NCBI GenBank assembly: GCA_027858595.1
Contig: JAQICK010000037.1
Coordinates: 1-5,306, forward strand
DNA length: 5,306 nucleotides
Origin: Melioribacteraceae bacterium
GTDB lineage: Bacteria; Bacteroidota; Ignavibacteria; Ignavibacteriales; Melioribacteraceae
Reading direction: 5' to 3'
The translations under genes were made by a program, and so were the position numbers. Numbering within the stretch: position 1 is the first letter of the stretch; each line of letters opens with the position of its first letter. The notes under the pieces were generated by a model. It ran no database searches. It was not told where the DNA came from and worked only from the letters and a program-made list of their open reading frames with translations. Shown in pieces: positions 1 to 5,236 of the stretch.

Positions 1-26
1 CTTTATGTTTTCTGTAGAATGATCAA

Positions 27-72
27 AGCCGATTCAGCAATGAGTTAATGAAAACAAATTACTGAATCGGCT
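27..72 (-). terminator. Hairpin downstream of the lipoprotein gene, possible terminator
   Basis: The arms 27-37 (AGCCGATTCAG) and 62-72 (CTGAATCGGCT) are perfect reverse complements, giving an 11-bp stem around a 24-nt loop. In the loop a further TAAT/ATTA pairing is possible. The hairpin starts 23 nt after the lipoprotein stop codon, so its position suits a transcript end. On the minus strand the stem is followed only by TTTGATCATT, so there is no real U-tract. It could be a weak or factor-assisted terminator, or a 3'-end stabilising hairpin. The stem is certain; its function is inferred. Confidence 0.5.
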
Positions 73-95
73 AGAAAGAAACTTAACAAAACCCT

Positions 96-926
96 TTATT
101 TATCTCTATTAACTATCACATCATTTCTAATTTCCCTATCTCCCATTCCTCTATTTGTTTTTAATTCAACATTTCCAGGTGCTGTCTGATAAGCCCAATC
201 AAATACAATATGATCTTCATAAATATCTAAAATTCTAATCTTTGCAAAATGATTATCATAAGTCCAGATAACATATGTATTTCCTCTAATTGCTCTTACA
301 TATTTTACATTATCATTTGGCAATAATTCAACCCAACCTTCAACAGGTGCATATGAGATATCATAAATATCATTTGTTCTTCCCATACTTTGAATATCTG
401 TATCATTCCAAACATTTAGATAAAATGTACCTTCATCATTTTCAAAGAAAAAGTCCGAGTTCTCAGAATTATATGTGTCAATTTTGTATTTGCTGAAATC
501 GTAACCAGCTATATTTGGGAAATTTTTATAATCATAAACAGACTGATCAAATCCTTCTGGACGAGGAGTATCGTATGCAACATCGTAACTTAGATCACTC
601 TCATTACCATTAAAATCATAAGAGGCTACTGCATAGTAATTTGTAATTCCATTTGCTGCACCATAGTCAAAAAAACTAGTTTCACTAGTTGTACCTAATA
701 AATTATACTGACCATCGTAGTTATCACTATAATAAACGGCATAACCTGCTAAATCAGAAGTTAGTACTGGGCTCCAATCTATAATTACTAAATCATCTCC
801 TGTTTCAGTAATGATATTTGTTGGTACGGATGGAGGTGTATTATCTTGAAAAGAAAGAAAATCTTCCTCACAGCCTATTAAAGAGAGTGATACTAATATT
901 ACAACTAATTTATAAAGTGATTTCAT
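96..926 (-). CDS. Fibronectin type III domain lipoprotein of unknown function
   Basis: This encodes a 276-residue predicted lipoprotein. The N-terminus has lysines, a hydrophobic stretch (about 7-17) and a lipobox LIGC with the lipidated cysteine at residue 19, so it should be exported and anchored in a membrane, probably the outer membrane. Residues about 29-121 form one fibronectin type III domain: it starts TPPSVPTNI, has the core W51, the GYAVYYS strand and the YYAVASYDFNGNES strand pair. Such domains usually mediate binding or act as spacers. Residues 122-276 form a second, aromatic-rich region with the segment NTYVIWTYDNHFAKIRI (216-232) followed by VFDWAYQ (241-247). I do not recognise a named family there, though similar tails seem familiar from Ignavibacteria lipoproteins. 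The ATG at 926 is preferred to the in-frame TTG at 938, because GGAGGA lies between them at ribosome-binding distance and the ATG gives a normal signal peptide. It has its own ribosome-binding site, and a hairpin separates it from pyrC, so it is probably not part of the pyr operon. No enzymatic role can be assigned. Confidence 0.85.
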   Translation of the reverse strand: MKSLYKLVVILVSLSLIGCEEDFLSFQDNTPPSVPTNIITETGDDLVIIDWSPVLTSDLAGYAVYYSDNYDGQYNLLGTTSETSFFDYGAANGITNYYAVASYDFNGNESDLSYDVAYDTPRPEGFDQSVYDYKNFPNIAGYDFSKYKIDTYNSENSDFFFENDEGTFYLNVWNDTDIQSMGRTNDIYDISYAPVEGWVELLPNDNVKYVRAIRGNTYVIWTYDNHFAKIRILDIYEDHIVFDWAYQTAPGNVELKTNRGMGDREIRNDVIVNRDK

Positions 927-930
927 TTTA

Positions 931-936
931 TCCTCC
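931..936 (-). promoter_or_regulatory. Shine-Dalgarno site that fixes the lipoprotein start
   Basis: GGAGGA on the minus strand lies 4 nt before the ATG at 926. The longer reading from TTG at 938 would translate through this site as codons 2-3, which argues that the true start is the ATG. Confidence 0.75.
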
Positions 937-940
937 AATT

Positions 941-974
941 TTTATATTAAAGTACAAATTGGATGCCAAAATTA
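941..974 (-). promoter_or_regulatory. Candidate promoter of the lipoprotein gene
   Basis: Two overlapping readings exist. One is a Bacteroidota-type -7 box TAnnTTTG, seen as TAATTTTG at 974-967, which would leave a leader of roughly 35 nt; no TTTG sits 17-19 nt upstream of it. The other is a sigma-70-like pair, TTGGCA (969-964) and TATAAA (946-941), with a 17-nt spacer. This second reading would start transcription almost inside the Shine-Dalgarno and is less convincing for that reason. The region is AT-rich, so chance matches are likely. Confidence 0.3.
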
Positions 975-1031
975 ATTTTAATAGAATCAAATGATTTTGA
1001 AGAGAAATGGACTAAAAATATGGGGGTTGAG

Positions 1032-1068
1032 AACTTCACTGTTCACTATATTAGTCAACAGTGAAGTT
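1032..1068 (-). terminator. Hairpin after pyrC, end of the pyr operon
   Basis: Arms 1032-1043 (AACTTCACTGTT) and 1057-1068 (AACAGTGAAGTT) form a perfect 12-bp stem. Inside, after one C/C mismatch, 1045-1048 and 1052-1055 (ACTA/TAGT) add four more pairs around a 3-nt loop. It begins 13 nt after the pyrC stop, where an operon terminator is expected. Downstream on the minus strand the sequence is CTCAACCCCCATATTTTTAG, so the nearest T-run is more than 10 nt from the stem. It may be a non-canonical terminator or an mRNA 3'-end protecting structure. Confidence 0.55.
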
Positions 1069-1081
1069 ATTTCCTTACAAA

Positions 1082-2371
1082 CTAAATATTGATAAATTTA
1101 CTTTCAAAATAGATTTGCGAATTATTAATTACTGCAATTGCTTTACCATTAAATTCACGTCCATCAAATGGTGTGTTTTTTGATCGTGATTTTGAACTTT
1201 TAACAGCAAATTTAAATTTATGCTCAAGGTCCAAAATTGTTAAATTAGCTTTCTCACCCACTTGAATTTTAGGAAGTTCAAGGTTTAGAATTTTACGAGG
1301 ATTTATAGACAATTTCTCTATCACTTGTTCAAGGGTTAATTTGCCACTATGATAAAGTTCCGTTAGTGTAAGTGCAAGTTGCGTTTCGAGACCAACAATT
1401 CCATTTGGTGCATAAATGTATTCCATTTCTTTTTCTTCAATTGTGTGTGGTGCATGGTCACTAGCGATACAGTCAATCGTTCCATCTTGCAAACCTTCAA
1501 TAATTGCATCTACATCTTTTTGCTCACGTAGAGGTGGGTTCATTTTATAATTTGTATCAAATGCTCTTACACTTTCATCGGTGAGCGTAAAATGATGAGG
1601 AGCAGCTTCTGCTGTTACATCTATTCCGCGTTGCTTCGCATCTCTGACGAGTTCAACAGAACGCTTAGAACTGATATGTGCAATGTGAATTTTTCCACCA
1701 GTATATTCTGCCATAAGAATTCCACGCATAACTATTAAATCTTCTGCAACAGTAGGAATTGAAGGCAAACCTAGTTCTGTAGAAACAAAACTTTCGTTCA
1801 TAGCACCTCCTGCTAACGATTCATCCTCACAGTGCTCTATAATAGGAGCATCAGCCATTTTGGAATACTCCAAAGCATTGCGGAGAATGGATGCAGTTTT
1901 AACGGCAGTTCCATCGTCCGAGAATCCTACAGCTCCAGCATCAGTAAGTTCAAGCATTGGTGCGAGTGCTTCTCCTTTTCTTCCTTTAGTTACAGCACCT
2001 ATCGGATTAACATCAACCAGATGATCCTTTGACCTATCAATAATGAATCTTACAACTTCCGCAGAATCAATTGCTGGATCTGTGTTAGGCATACATGCAA
2101 TACCAGTAAATCCGCCAGCAGCAGCACTATTACTTCCACTTATTACCGTTTCCTTATCTTCTCTTCCTGGTTCTCTTAAATGAACATGCATATCGTAAAG
2201 ACCAGGCACACAAATTTTCCCATCTAAATCATATACTTTTGCCTCGGGAAACTTTGAAGAGTCAATTTTCTCAATTTTCTCAATTACACCGTCTCTAATT
2301 AAAATATCCGAAGTTATATCTAAATCTTGATAAGGGTTAAGCAACCTTAAACCTTTTAATAATATTTCCAT
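1082..2371 (-). CDS. pyrC: Dihydroorotase, class I (PyrC)
   Basis: The enzyme performs the third step of UMP synthesis in the cytoplasm, the zinc-dependent cyclisation of N-carbamoyl-L-aspartate to L-dihydroorotate. The 429-residue length fits the class I family of the amidohydrolase superfamily. The metal and substrate motifs are all visible: DMHVHLREPG (60-69; H62, H64, R66), MPNT (94-97), GFSDDG with D152 at the bridging position, IEHCED with H180, AHIS with H232, KMNPPLR (276-282) and ASDHAPH with the catalytic D305. The DxHxHLR form and the Asp at the bridging position are typical of class I enzymes; no carboxylated lysine is expected. Nothing is missing, so it should be active rather than a non-catalytic PyrC-like partner of PyrB. 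The ATG start is 13 nt after the pyrB stop, and its ribosome-binding site overlaps that stop, implying translational coupling. In Aquifex, class I dihydroorotase and PyrB form a joint complex; adjacency here would suit such an assembly, but that is inference. The identification of the enzyme is secure. Confidence 0.97.
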   Translation of the reverse strand: MEILLKGLRLLNPYQDLDITSDILIRDGVIEKIEKIDSSKFPEAKVYDLDGKICVPGLYDMHVHLREPGREDKETVISGSNSAAAGGFTGIACMPNTDPAIDSAEVVRFIIDRSKDHLVDVNPIGAVTKGRKGEALAPMLELTDAGAVGFSDDGTAVKTASILRNALEYSKMADAPIIEHCEDESLAGGAMNESFVSTELGLPSIPTVAEDLIVMRGILMAEYTGGKIHIAHISSKRSVELVRDAKQRGIDVTAEAAPHHFTLTDESVRAFDTNYKMNPPLREQKDVDAIIEGLQDGTIDCIASDHAPHTIEEKEMEYIYAPNGIVGLETQLALTLTELYHSGKLTLEQVIEKLSINPRKILNLELPKIQVGEKANLTILDLEHKFKFAVKSSKSRSKNTPFDGREFNGKAIAVINNSQIYFESKFINI

Positions 2372-2381
2372 TCTCTAATTA

Positions 2382-2386
2382 CTCCT
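2382..2386 (-). promoter_or_regulatory. pyrC ribosome-binding site overlapping the pyrB stop
   Basis: AGGAG at 2386-2382 shares its first two bases with the TAG stop of pyrB (2387-2385) and lies 10 nt before the pyrC ATG. Ribosomes ending pyrB would uncover or directly reuse this site, which favours coupled expression of the two enzymes. Confidence 0.7.
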
Positions 2387-3305
2387 AATTTTTTGAGCCT
2401 AATAAATATAATACAGCCATTCTAATTGCAACACCGTTTGTTACTTGATTAAGAATTATTTGAGATGCTCCATCAGCAACCTCAGAAGACAACTCAACCC
2501 CTCTGTTTATTGGGCCTGGATGCATAATCAAAATATTTGGATTGTTTTTTTCGATGCGTTCTTCCGTAATTCCAAAATAATTGTGATATTCACGAACAGA
2601 AGGTATTAAAGCACCTGCATCTCGTTCTAATTGAATTCTGAGCACATTTAGAACATCATTTTCAGCCATTGCCTTGTCTATATTATGGTAAACTTTAACA
2701 CCAAGTTCTTCTAGCTTCCTAGGAATCATAGTGGTCGGTCCGCAAACTGAAACATTTGCACCCATTGTTTTTAATCCATAAATATTTGATAGTGCAACTC
2801 TGCTATGAGCAATATCGCCAACAATGCAAATGTTAAGTCCTTCAAGTTTTCCAACTTTTTCTCTAATTGAATACATATCTAACAAACCCTGAGTTGGGTG
2901 TTCGTGTAGCCCATCGCCAGCATTTATAATTTTTGCATTAGAAATTTGTGTTAAATAATTTGGAATTCCAGCAGATTCGTGCCTACACACAATCATATCT
3001 ACTTTCATTGCTTCAATATTTCTAACTGTATCCTTAAAGGATTCTCCCTTTGCAGCACTACTTCCCGATTTTGTAAAGTTCATAGTATCAGCAGAAAGTC
3101 TTTTTTCTGCTAACTCAAAAGAAAGTCGTGTACGTGTTGAGTTTTCAAAAAAAAGATTTACAATTGTTTGTCCCTGCAGAGTTGGGACTTTTTTAATTGG
3201 TCGGTCGAGCACTTCACGAAAAGTAATAGCTGTATCCAGAATTAACTGGATATCTTCTTTAGGAACTCCGTTAAGCCCTAAAAGATGTTTTGATGATAAT
3301 CCCAT
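2385..3305 (-). CDS. pyrB: Aspartate carbamoyltransferase catalytic chain (PyrB)
   Basis: PyrB condenses carbamoyl phosphate with L-aspartate to N-carbamoyl-aspartate, the committed step of pyrimidine synthesis, and acts as a cytoplasmic trimer with active sites at subunit interfaces. The 306-residue length equals that of Bacillus-type catalytic chains. Carbamoyl-phosphate binding residues are in place: the STRTR loop (56-60), K86 in AAKGES (contributed by the neighbouring subunit), R108 in VCRHE, and HPTQ (136-139). The aspartate-binding half holds AHSRV with R169, LRIQLER with R223, and MHPGPINRG (261-269), the counterpart of the HPLP motif. No pyrI regulatory-chain gene lies in the window, which fits control of synthesis through PyrR rather than allosteric control through PyrI. 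The ATG at 3305 has AAGG 8 nt upstream and follows the pyrR stop by 15 nt, so it is the middle gene of the operon. The identification is secure. Confidence 0.97.
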   Translation of the reverse strand: MGLSSKHLLGLNGVPKEDIQLILDTAITFREVLDRPIKKVPTLQGQTIVNLFFENSTRTRLSFELAEKRLSADTMNFTKSGSSAAKGESFKDTVRNIEAMKVDMIVCRHESAGIPNYLTQISNAKIINAGDGLHEHPTQGLLDMYSIREKVGKLEGLNICIVGDIAHSRVALSNIYGLKTMGANVSVCGPTTMIPRKLEELGVKVYHNIDKAMAENDVLNVLRIQLERDAGALIPSVREYHNYFGITEERIEKNNPNILIMHPGPINRGVELSSEVADGASQIILNQVTNGVAIRMAVLYLLGSKN

Positions 3306-3320
3306 TTACTTAACCTTTAT

Positions 3321-3866
3321 TTAATCATTTATATTTTCAACTAGATGGACTGCATCTTCATTGTCAATTTCAGTCATCTTAACTTTAACTTCTTCATTTA
3401 TTGATGTTGGAATATTCTTGCCAACATAGTCTGCAGAAATTGGCATTTCTTTATGACCTCGATCAACCAACACACAAAACTGGATAGTGCTTGGTCGTCC
3501 TAAATCCATAATTGCATCAAGAGCTGAACGAACAGTTCTACCAGTATATAAAACATCGTCAATCAGTATCACATCCTTCTCAGTTAAATCGAAAGCAATA
3601 TCGGTTACCGAAACCTCTGGTTGTTTTAATCTGGTTCTGAAATCATCTCGGTAAAGAGTTGCATCTAAAATTCCCAACTCCGGATTTTTCCCATCAATGG
3701 ATTTGATTTTTTCCTGGATTCGTTTTGCCAGAAATTCACCACGAGTTCTCATTCCAAGTAAAACAATATTTTCAGAACCCTTATTATGCTCAATTATTTC
3801 GTGAGCTAATCTCGTGATAGTTCGGTCCATGCCTACACTATCAATAATATTCGCTTTTATGTCCAT
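3321..3866 (-). CDS. pyrR: Pyrimidine operon regulator PyrR / uracil phosphoribosyltransferase-like protein
   Basis: PyrR binds pyrimidine-operon mRNA when UMP or UTP is high and represses expression; many members also convert uracil and PRPP to UMP. From the ATG at 3866 the protein has 181 residues, matching Bacillus subtilis PyrR as I recall it. The type I phosphoribosyltransferase fold is clear: MRTRGEFLAKR (39-49), TLYRDD (70-75), the PRPP loop VILIDDVLYTGRTV (99-112), and the family-specific end VDRGHKEMP...YVGKNIPTS (134-155). An in-frame TTG at 3872 would add two residues. ATG is preferred because MDIKANIIDS aligns with the family N-terminus, although TTG lies nearer the AGGA ribosome-binding site (4 nt, against 10 nt for ATG). 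Positions T18, R19 and H22, in the RNA-binding helix region of the Bacillus protein, are kept. Position 144 is serine where the Bacillus protein has R146, a possible change in RNA contact. It is the first gene of the operon, consistent with autoregulation. Family identity is very sure; the balance between regulatory and enzymatic roles is not. Confidence 0.95.
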   Translation of the reverse strand: MDIKANIIDSVGMDRTITRLAHEIIEHNKGSENIVLLGMRTRGEFLAKRIQEKIKSIDGKNPELGILDATLYRDDFRTRLKQPEVSVTDIAFDLTEKDVILIDDVLYTGRTVRSALDAIMDLGRPSTIQFCVLVDRGHKEMPISADYVGKNIPTSINEEVKVKMTEIDNEDAVHLVENIND

Positions 3867-3872
3867 ATACAA

Positions 3873-3906
3873 AAAATCCTCATTGACTAACGTCGCAGAG
3901 GTCCTT
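3873..3906 (-). promoter_or_regulatory. Hairpin sequestering the pyrR Shine-Dalgarno, possible attenuator
   Basis: CCTC (3901-3898) pairs with GAGG (3881-3878), which is the pyrR Shine-Dalgarno. Below an A/A mismatch the stem continues through AAGG (3906-3903) with TTTT (3876-3873), two of those pairs being G-U. Inside, GAC (3894-3892) pairs with GTC (3887-3885) around a GTTA loop, across a 3x3 internal loop. The 3' side runs into six Ts (3876-3871), just before the start codon. The structure could block ribosome entry, or act as a weak intrinsic attenuator. The pairing is visible; regulation is inferred. Confidence 0.4.
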
Positions 3907-3936
3907 ATAGTTTTTATGTAATATTTTATTTGTCAA

Positions 3937-3966
3937 CCTTGCTTATCTCACGGATAAATTTAAAGG
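3937..3966 (-). promoter_or_regulatory. Candidate PyrR-binding RNA loop in the pyrR leader
   Basis: On the minus strand CCTT (3966-3963) pairs with AAGG (3940-3937). A 5-nt left bulge TAAAT (3962-3958) and a 2-nt right bulge GC (3942-3941) follow. Above them is a 5-bp stem, TTATC (3957-3953) with GATAA (3947-3943), closed by loop CGTGA (3952-3948). Bacillus PyrR-binding loops have the same plan: lower stem, A-rich asymmetric bulge after a UUCNNUAA-like segment, about 5-bp upper stem, and a CNGNGA hexaloop. Here TTCCTTTAAA precedes the stem, and the loop equals CNGNGA with one N removed. No lower stem longer than 4 bp is seen, so the call is tentative. Confidence 0.4.
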
Positions 3967-3978
3967 AAATTATTTATA

Positions 3979-4009
3979 CAAAAATAGTTTATAGAATTTA
4001 GAAAGTAAA
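3979..4009 (-). promoter_or_regulatory. Candidate promoter of the pyr operon
   Basis: TATTTTTG at 3986-3979 is a perfect match to the Bacteroidota -7 box TAnnTTTG, and TTTA (4009-4006) stands 19 nt upstream where the -33 TTTG is expected. A start a few bases after this box would place the candidate PyrR-binding loop at the very 5' end of a leader of about 105 nt. A competing signal is a perfect sigma-70 -35 hexamer, TTGACA at 3936-3931. It lacks a good -10 at 16-18 nt (the nearest, TATAAG at 3909-3904, is 21 nt away) and would remove the loop from the transcript. Confidence 0.35.
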
Positions 4010-4027
4010 GAGAAATTATTATAAAGC

Positions 4028-4063
4028 AAAAAAAAGGATTGTTTTTCAACAATCCTTTTTTTT
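4028..4063 (-). terminator. Intrinsic terminator of the OmpA gene, potentially bidirectional
   Basis: GGATTGTT (4036-4043) and AACAATCC (4048-4055) form a perfect 8-bp stem, extended by eight A-T pairs (A-tract 4028-4035, T-tract 4056-4063). This gives 16 perfect base pairs around a 4-nt loop. Read on the minus strand the loop is GAAA, a stable GNRA tetraloop, and the stem is followed by eight Us. It lies 18 nt beyond the ompA stop codon. Because A8 and T8 flank the stem symmetrically, it could also terminate transcription on the plus strand. It separates ompA from the pyr leader. Confidence 0.92.
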
Positions 4064-4081
4064 ATTAAGAATTTTTCAATC

Positions 4082-5230
4082 TTAGTCTAAAACTTTGAAT
4101 TCAATTCTTCTATTCATTGCTCTTCCAGCAGCATCTTTGTTATCGCTAATTGGGTTTGTTTCGCCATAACCTACTGCTTTTACTCTATCAGCACTTATGC
4201 CACGAGCAAGTAAGTATGCTTTAACTGATTCAGCTCTTTTTTGCGATAATACTTTGTTTACTTTCTTTGAACCAATATTATCTGTATATCCTTGAGCTTC
4301 TACTTTTAAGTTAGGATTTAGTAACATCATTTTTGCTGTGTGGTAAAGAATAGGATATCCTTCTGGTCTCAATTTATTACTATTAAAATCAAAATTTACT
4401 CCCATTAACAACATTCTACTGCTACTACCATCGGCATCAACTCCATCAATTATATATGTTCCTCCAGCTGCTCTTGCTACTTCTTTTTCAACAACAACTT
4501 CTTTTATTACTTCACGTGGAATATATTTTTTAACTATATTCTCAAGTCTTTCGTAATCAACTGGATCTGGCATTTCAAGTCCGTCATACAATTGGCAAAT
4601 TTTTGATTCTTCGCCTTTAGAAAAATACCATTCAACACCTATGTCAAATTTCATGTATGAGTCTGTGTTTGATCCTAGCAAACCATATCCTTCTGTTCCA
4701 TAGCTACCATCAAAATTACTAGCGCCTACTGTATAGCTACCAAGTTCTGTTTTAAGTTTCCAATTATCAGATAAATTTGCTAAAACACCTAAGCTAAATC
4801 CAACTTGCATGGCCATTGTTCCATCTACATCTGCTTGTCCTGCAACTTCCGAATTATCTACTGAATGGTAGTTCTGTCCAACACCAACTGTCATGAATGG
4901 TGAAAATGATTCGCATGGCATAAAATAATAAACTAGATCTAAATTACCAGCAAAACTTGTGGTTGTAATATTTAAATTATTATTGCCAGCAGGTGAGTTA
5001 GTCAAACTTCCAAAGTTTAAGCCAAGTCTTAAACCAGTGTGTTCTGTAAAATTTCGTTGTAGAGATACGTAACCACCGAAACTTTTCATTGCTCTTACAT
5101 TCACATTAGCTGAGGTTAGATTAAATACTGATCCACCAAAACCCAATGACCAAGAATCTTTTAGTGCTTGTGCTTGCATTACTGAAGCAGTTAATAATAA
5201 TACGGTTAATAATGTAACGAATTTTTTCAT
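4082..5230 (-). CDS. OmpA-family outer-membrane protein: beta-barrel plus peptidoglycan-binding domain
   Basis: The 382-residue protein should sit in the outer membrane and tether it to peptidoglycan. Residues 1-20 are a Sec signal peptide, with likely cleavage at MQA/QAL. Residues about 24-204 are an alternating, glycine- and aromatic-rich series of strands typical of an 8-stranded barrel (for example WSLGFGGSVF, HTGLRLGLNFG, NLDLVYYFMP, YMKFDIGVEWYF). A linker at about 205-260 includes a charged helix-like stretch, YIPREVIKEVVVEKEVA. Residues about 272-382 are an OmpA C-terminal domain: NFDFNSNKLRPEG (279-291), GYTDNIG with D317, LSQKRAESV with R332, and the end NRRIEF (373-378). D317 and R332 match the Asp/Arg pair that holds diaminopimelate in this family. 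The ATG start has GAGGG (5241-5237) 6 nt upstream. It stands alone with its own terminator. It resembles major porin-like proteins of Ignavibacteria and relatives; the barrel's pore activity cannot be judged. Confidence 0.93.
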   Translation of the reverse strand: MKKFVTLLTVLLLTASVMQAQALKDSWSLGFGGSVFNLTSANVNVRAMKSFGGYVSLQRNFTEHTGLRLGLNFGSLTNSPAGNNNLNITTTSFAGNLDLVYYFMPCESFSPFMTVGVGQNYHSVDNSEVAGQADVDGTMAMQVGFSLGVLANLSDNWKLKTELGSYTVGASNFDGSYGTEGYGLLGSNTDSYMKFDIGVEWYFSKGEESKICQLYDGLEMPDPVDYERLENIVKKYIPREVIKEVVVEKEVARAAGGTYIIDGVDADGSSSRMLLMGVNFDFNSNKLRPEGYPILYHTAKMMLLNPNLKVEAQGYTDNIGSKKVNKVLSQKRAESVKAYLLARGISADRVKAVGYGETNPISDNKDAAGRAMNRRIEFKVLD

Positions 5231-5236
5231 TGCGAT

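Noticed and set aside
27..72. Long inverted repeat considered as an integron attC site or the end of a mobile element
   Set aside because: No attC core sites, no transposase or integrase, no target duplication and no second copy in the window. A gene-end hairpin fits its position better.
290..496. Plus-strand reading frame of 68 codons inside the lipoprotein gene
   Set aside because: It lies wholly antisense to a well-supported gene; its His/Tyr/Leu-rich composition is an artefact of the opposite strand, and it has no domain-like features.
927..938. Upstream TTG start for the lipoprotein
   Set aside because: The codons between TTG and ATG are the Shine-Dalgarno itself, and the ATG gives a standard lipoprotein signal peptide.
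1832..2032. Plus-strand reading frame of 66 codons inside pyrC
   Set aside because: It is fully antisense to a conserved dihydroorotase, Ser/Phe-rich in composition, with no recognisable motif; a shadow of pyrC.
3857..3883. Tiny frame ATG-to-TAA of 8 codons (MRIFCIWT) overlapping the pyrR start, a possible leader peptide
   Set aside because: Its ATG overlaps the pyrR Shine-Dalgarno and no separate ribosome-binding site precedes it; the peptide has no regulatory codon run. Chance is the simpler explanation.
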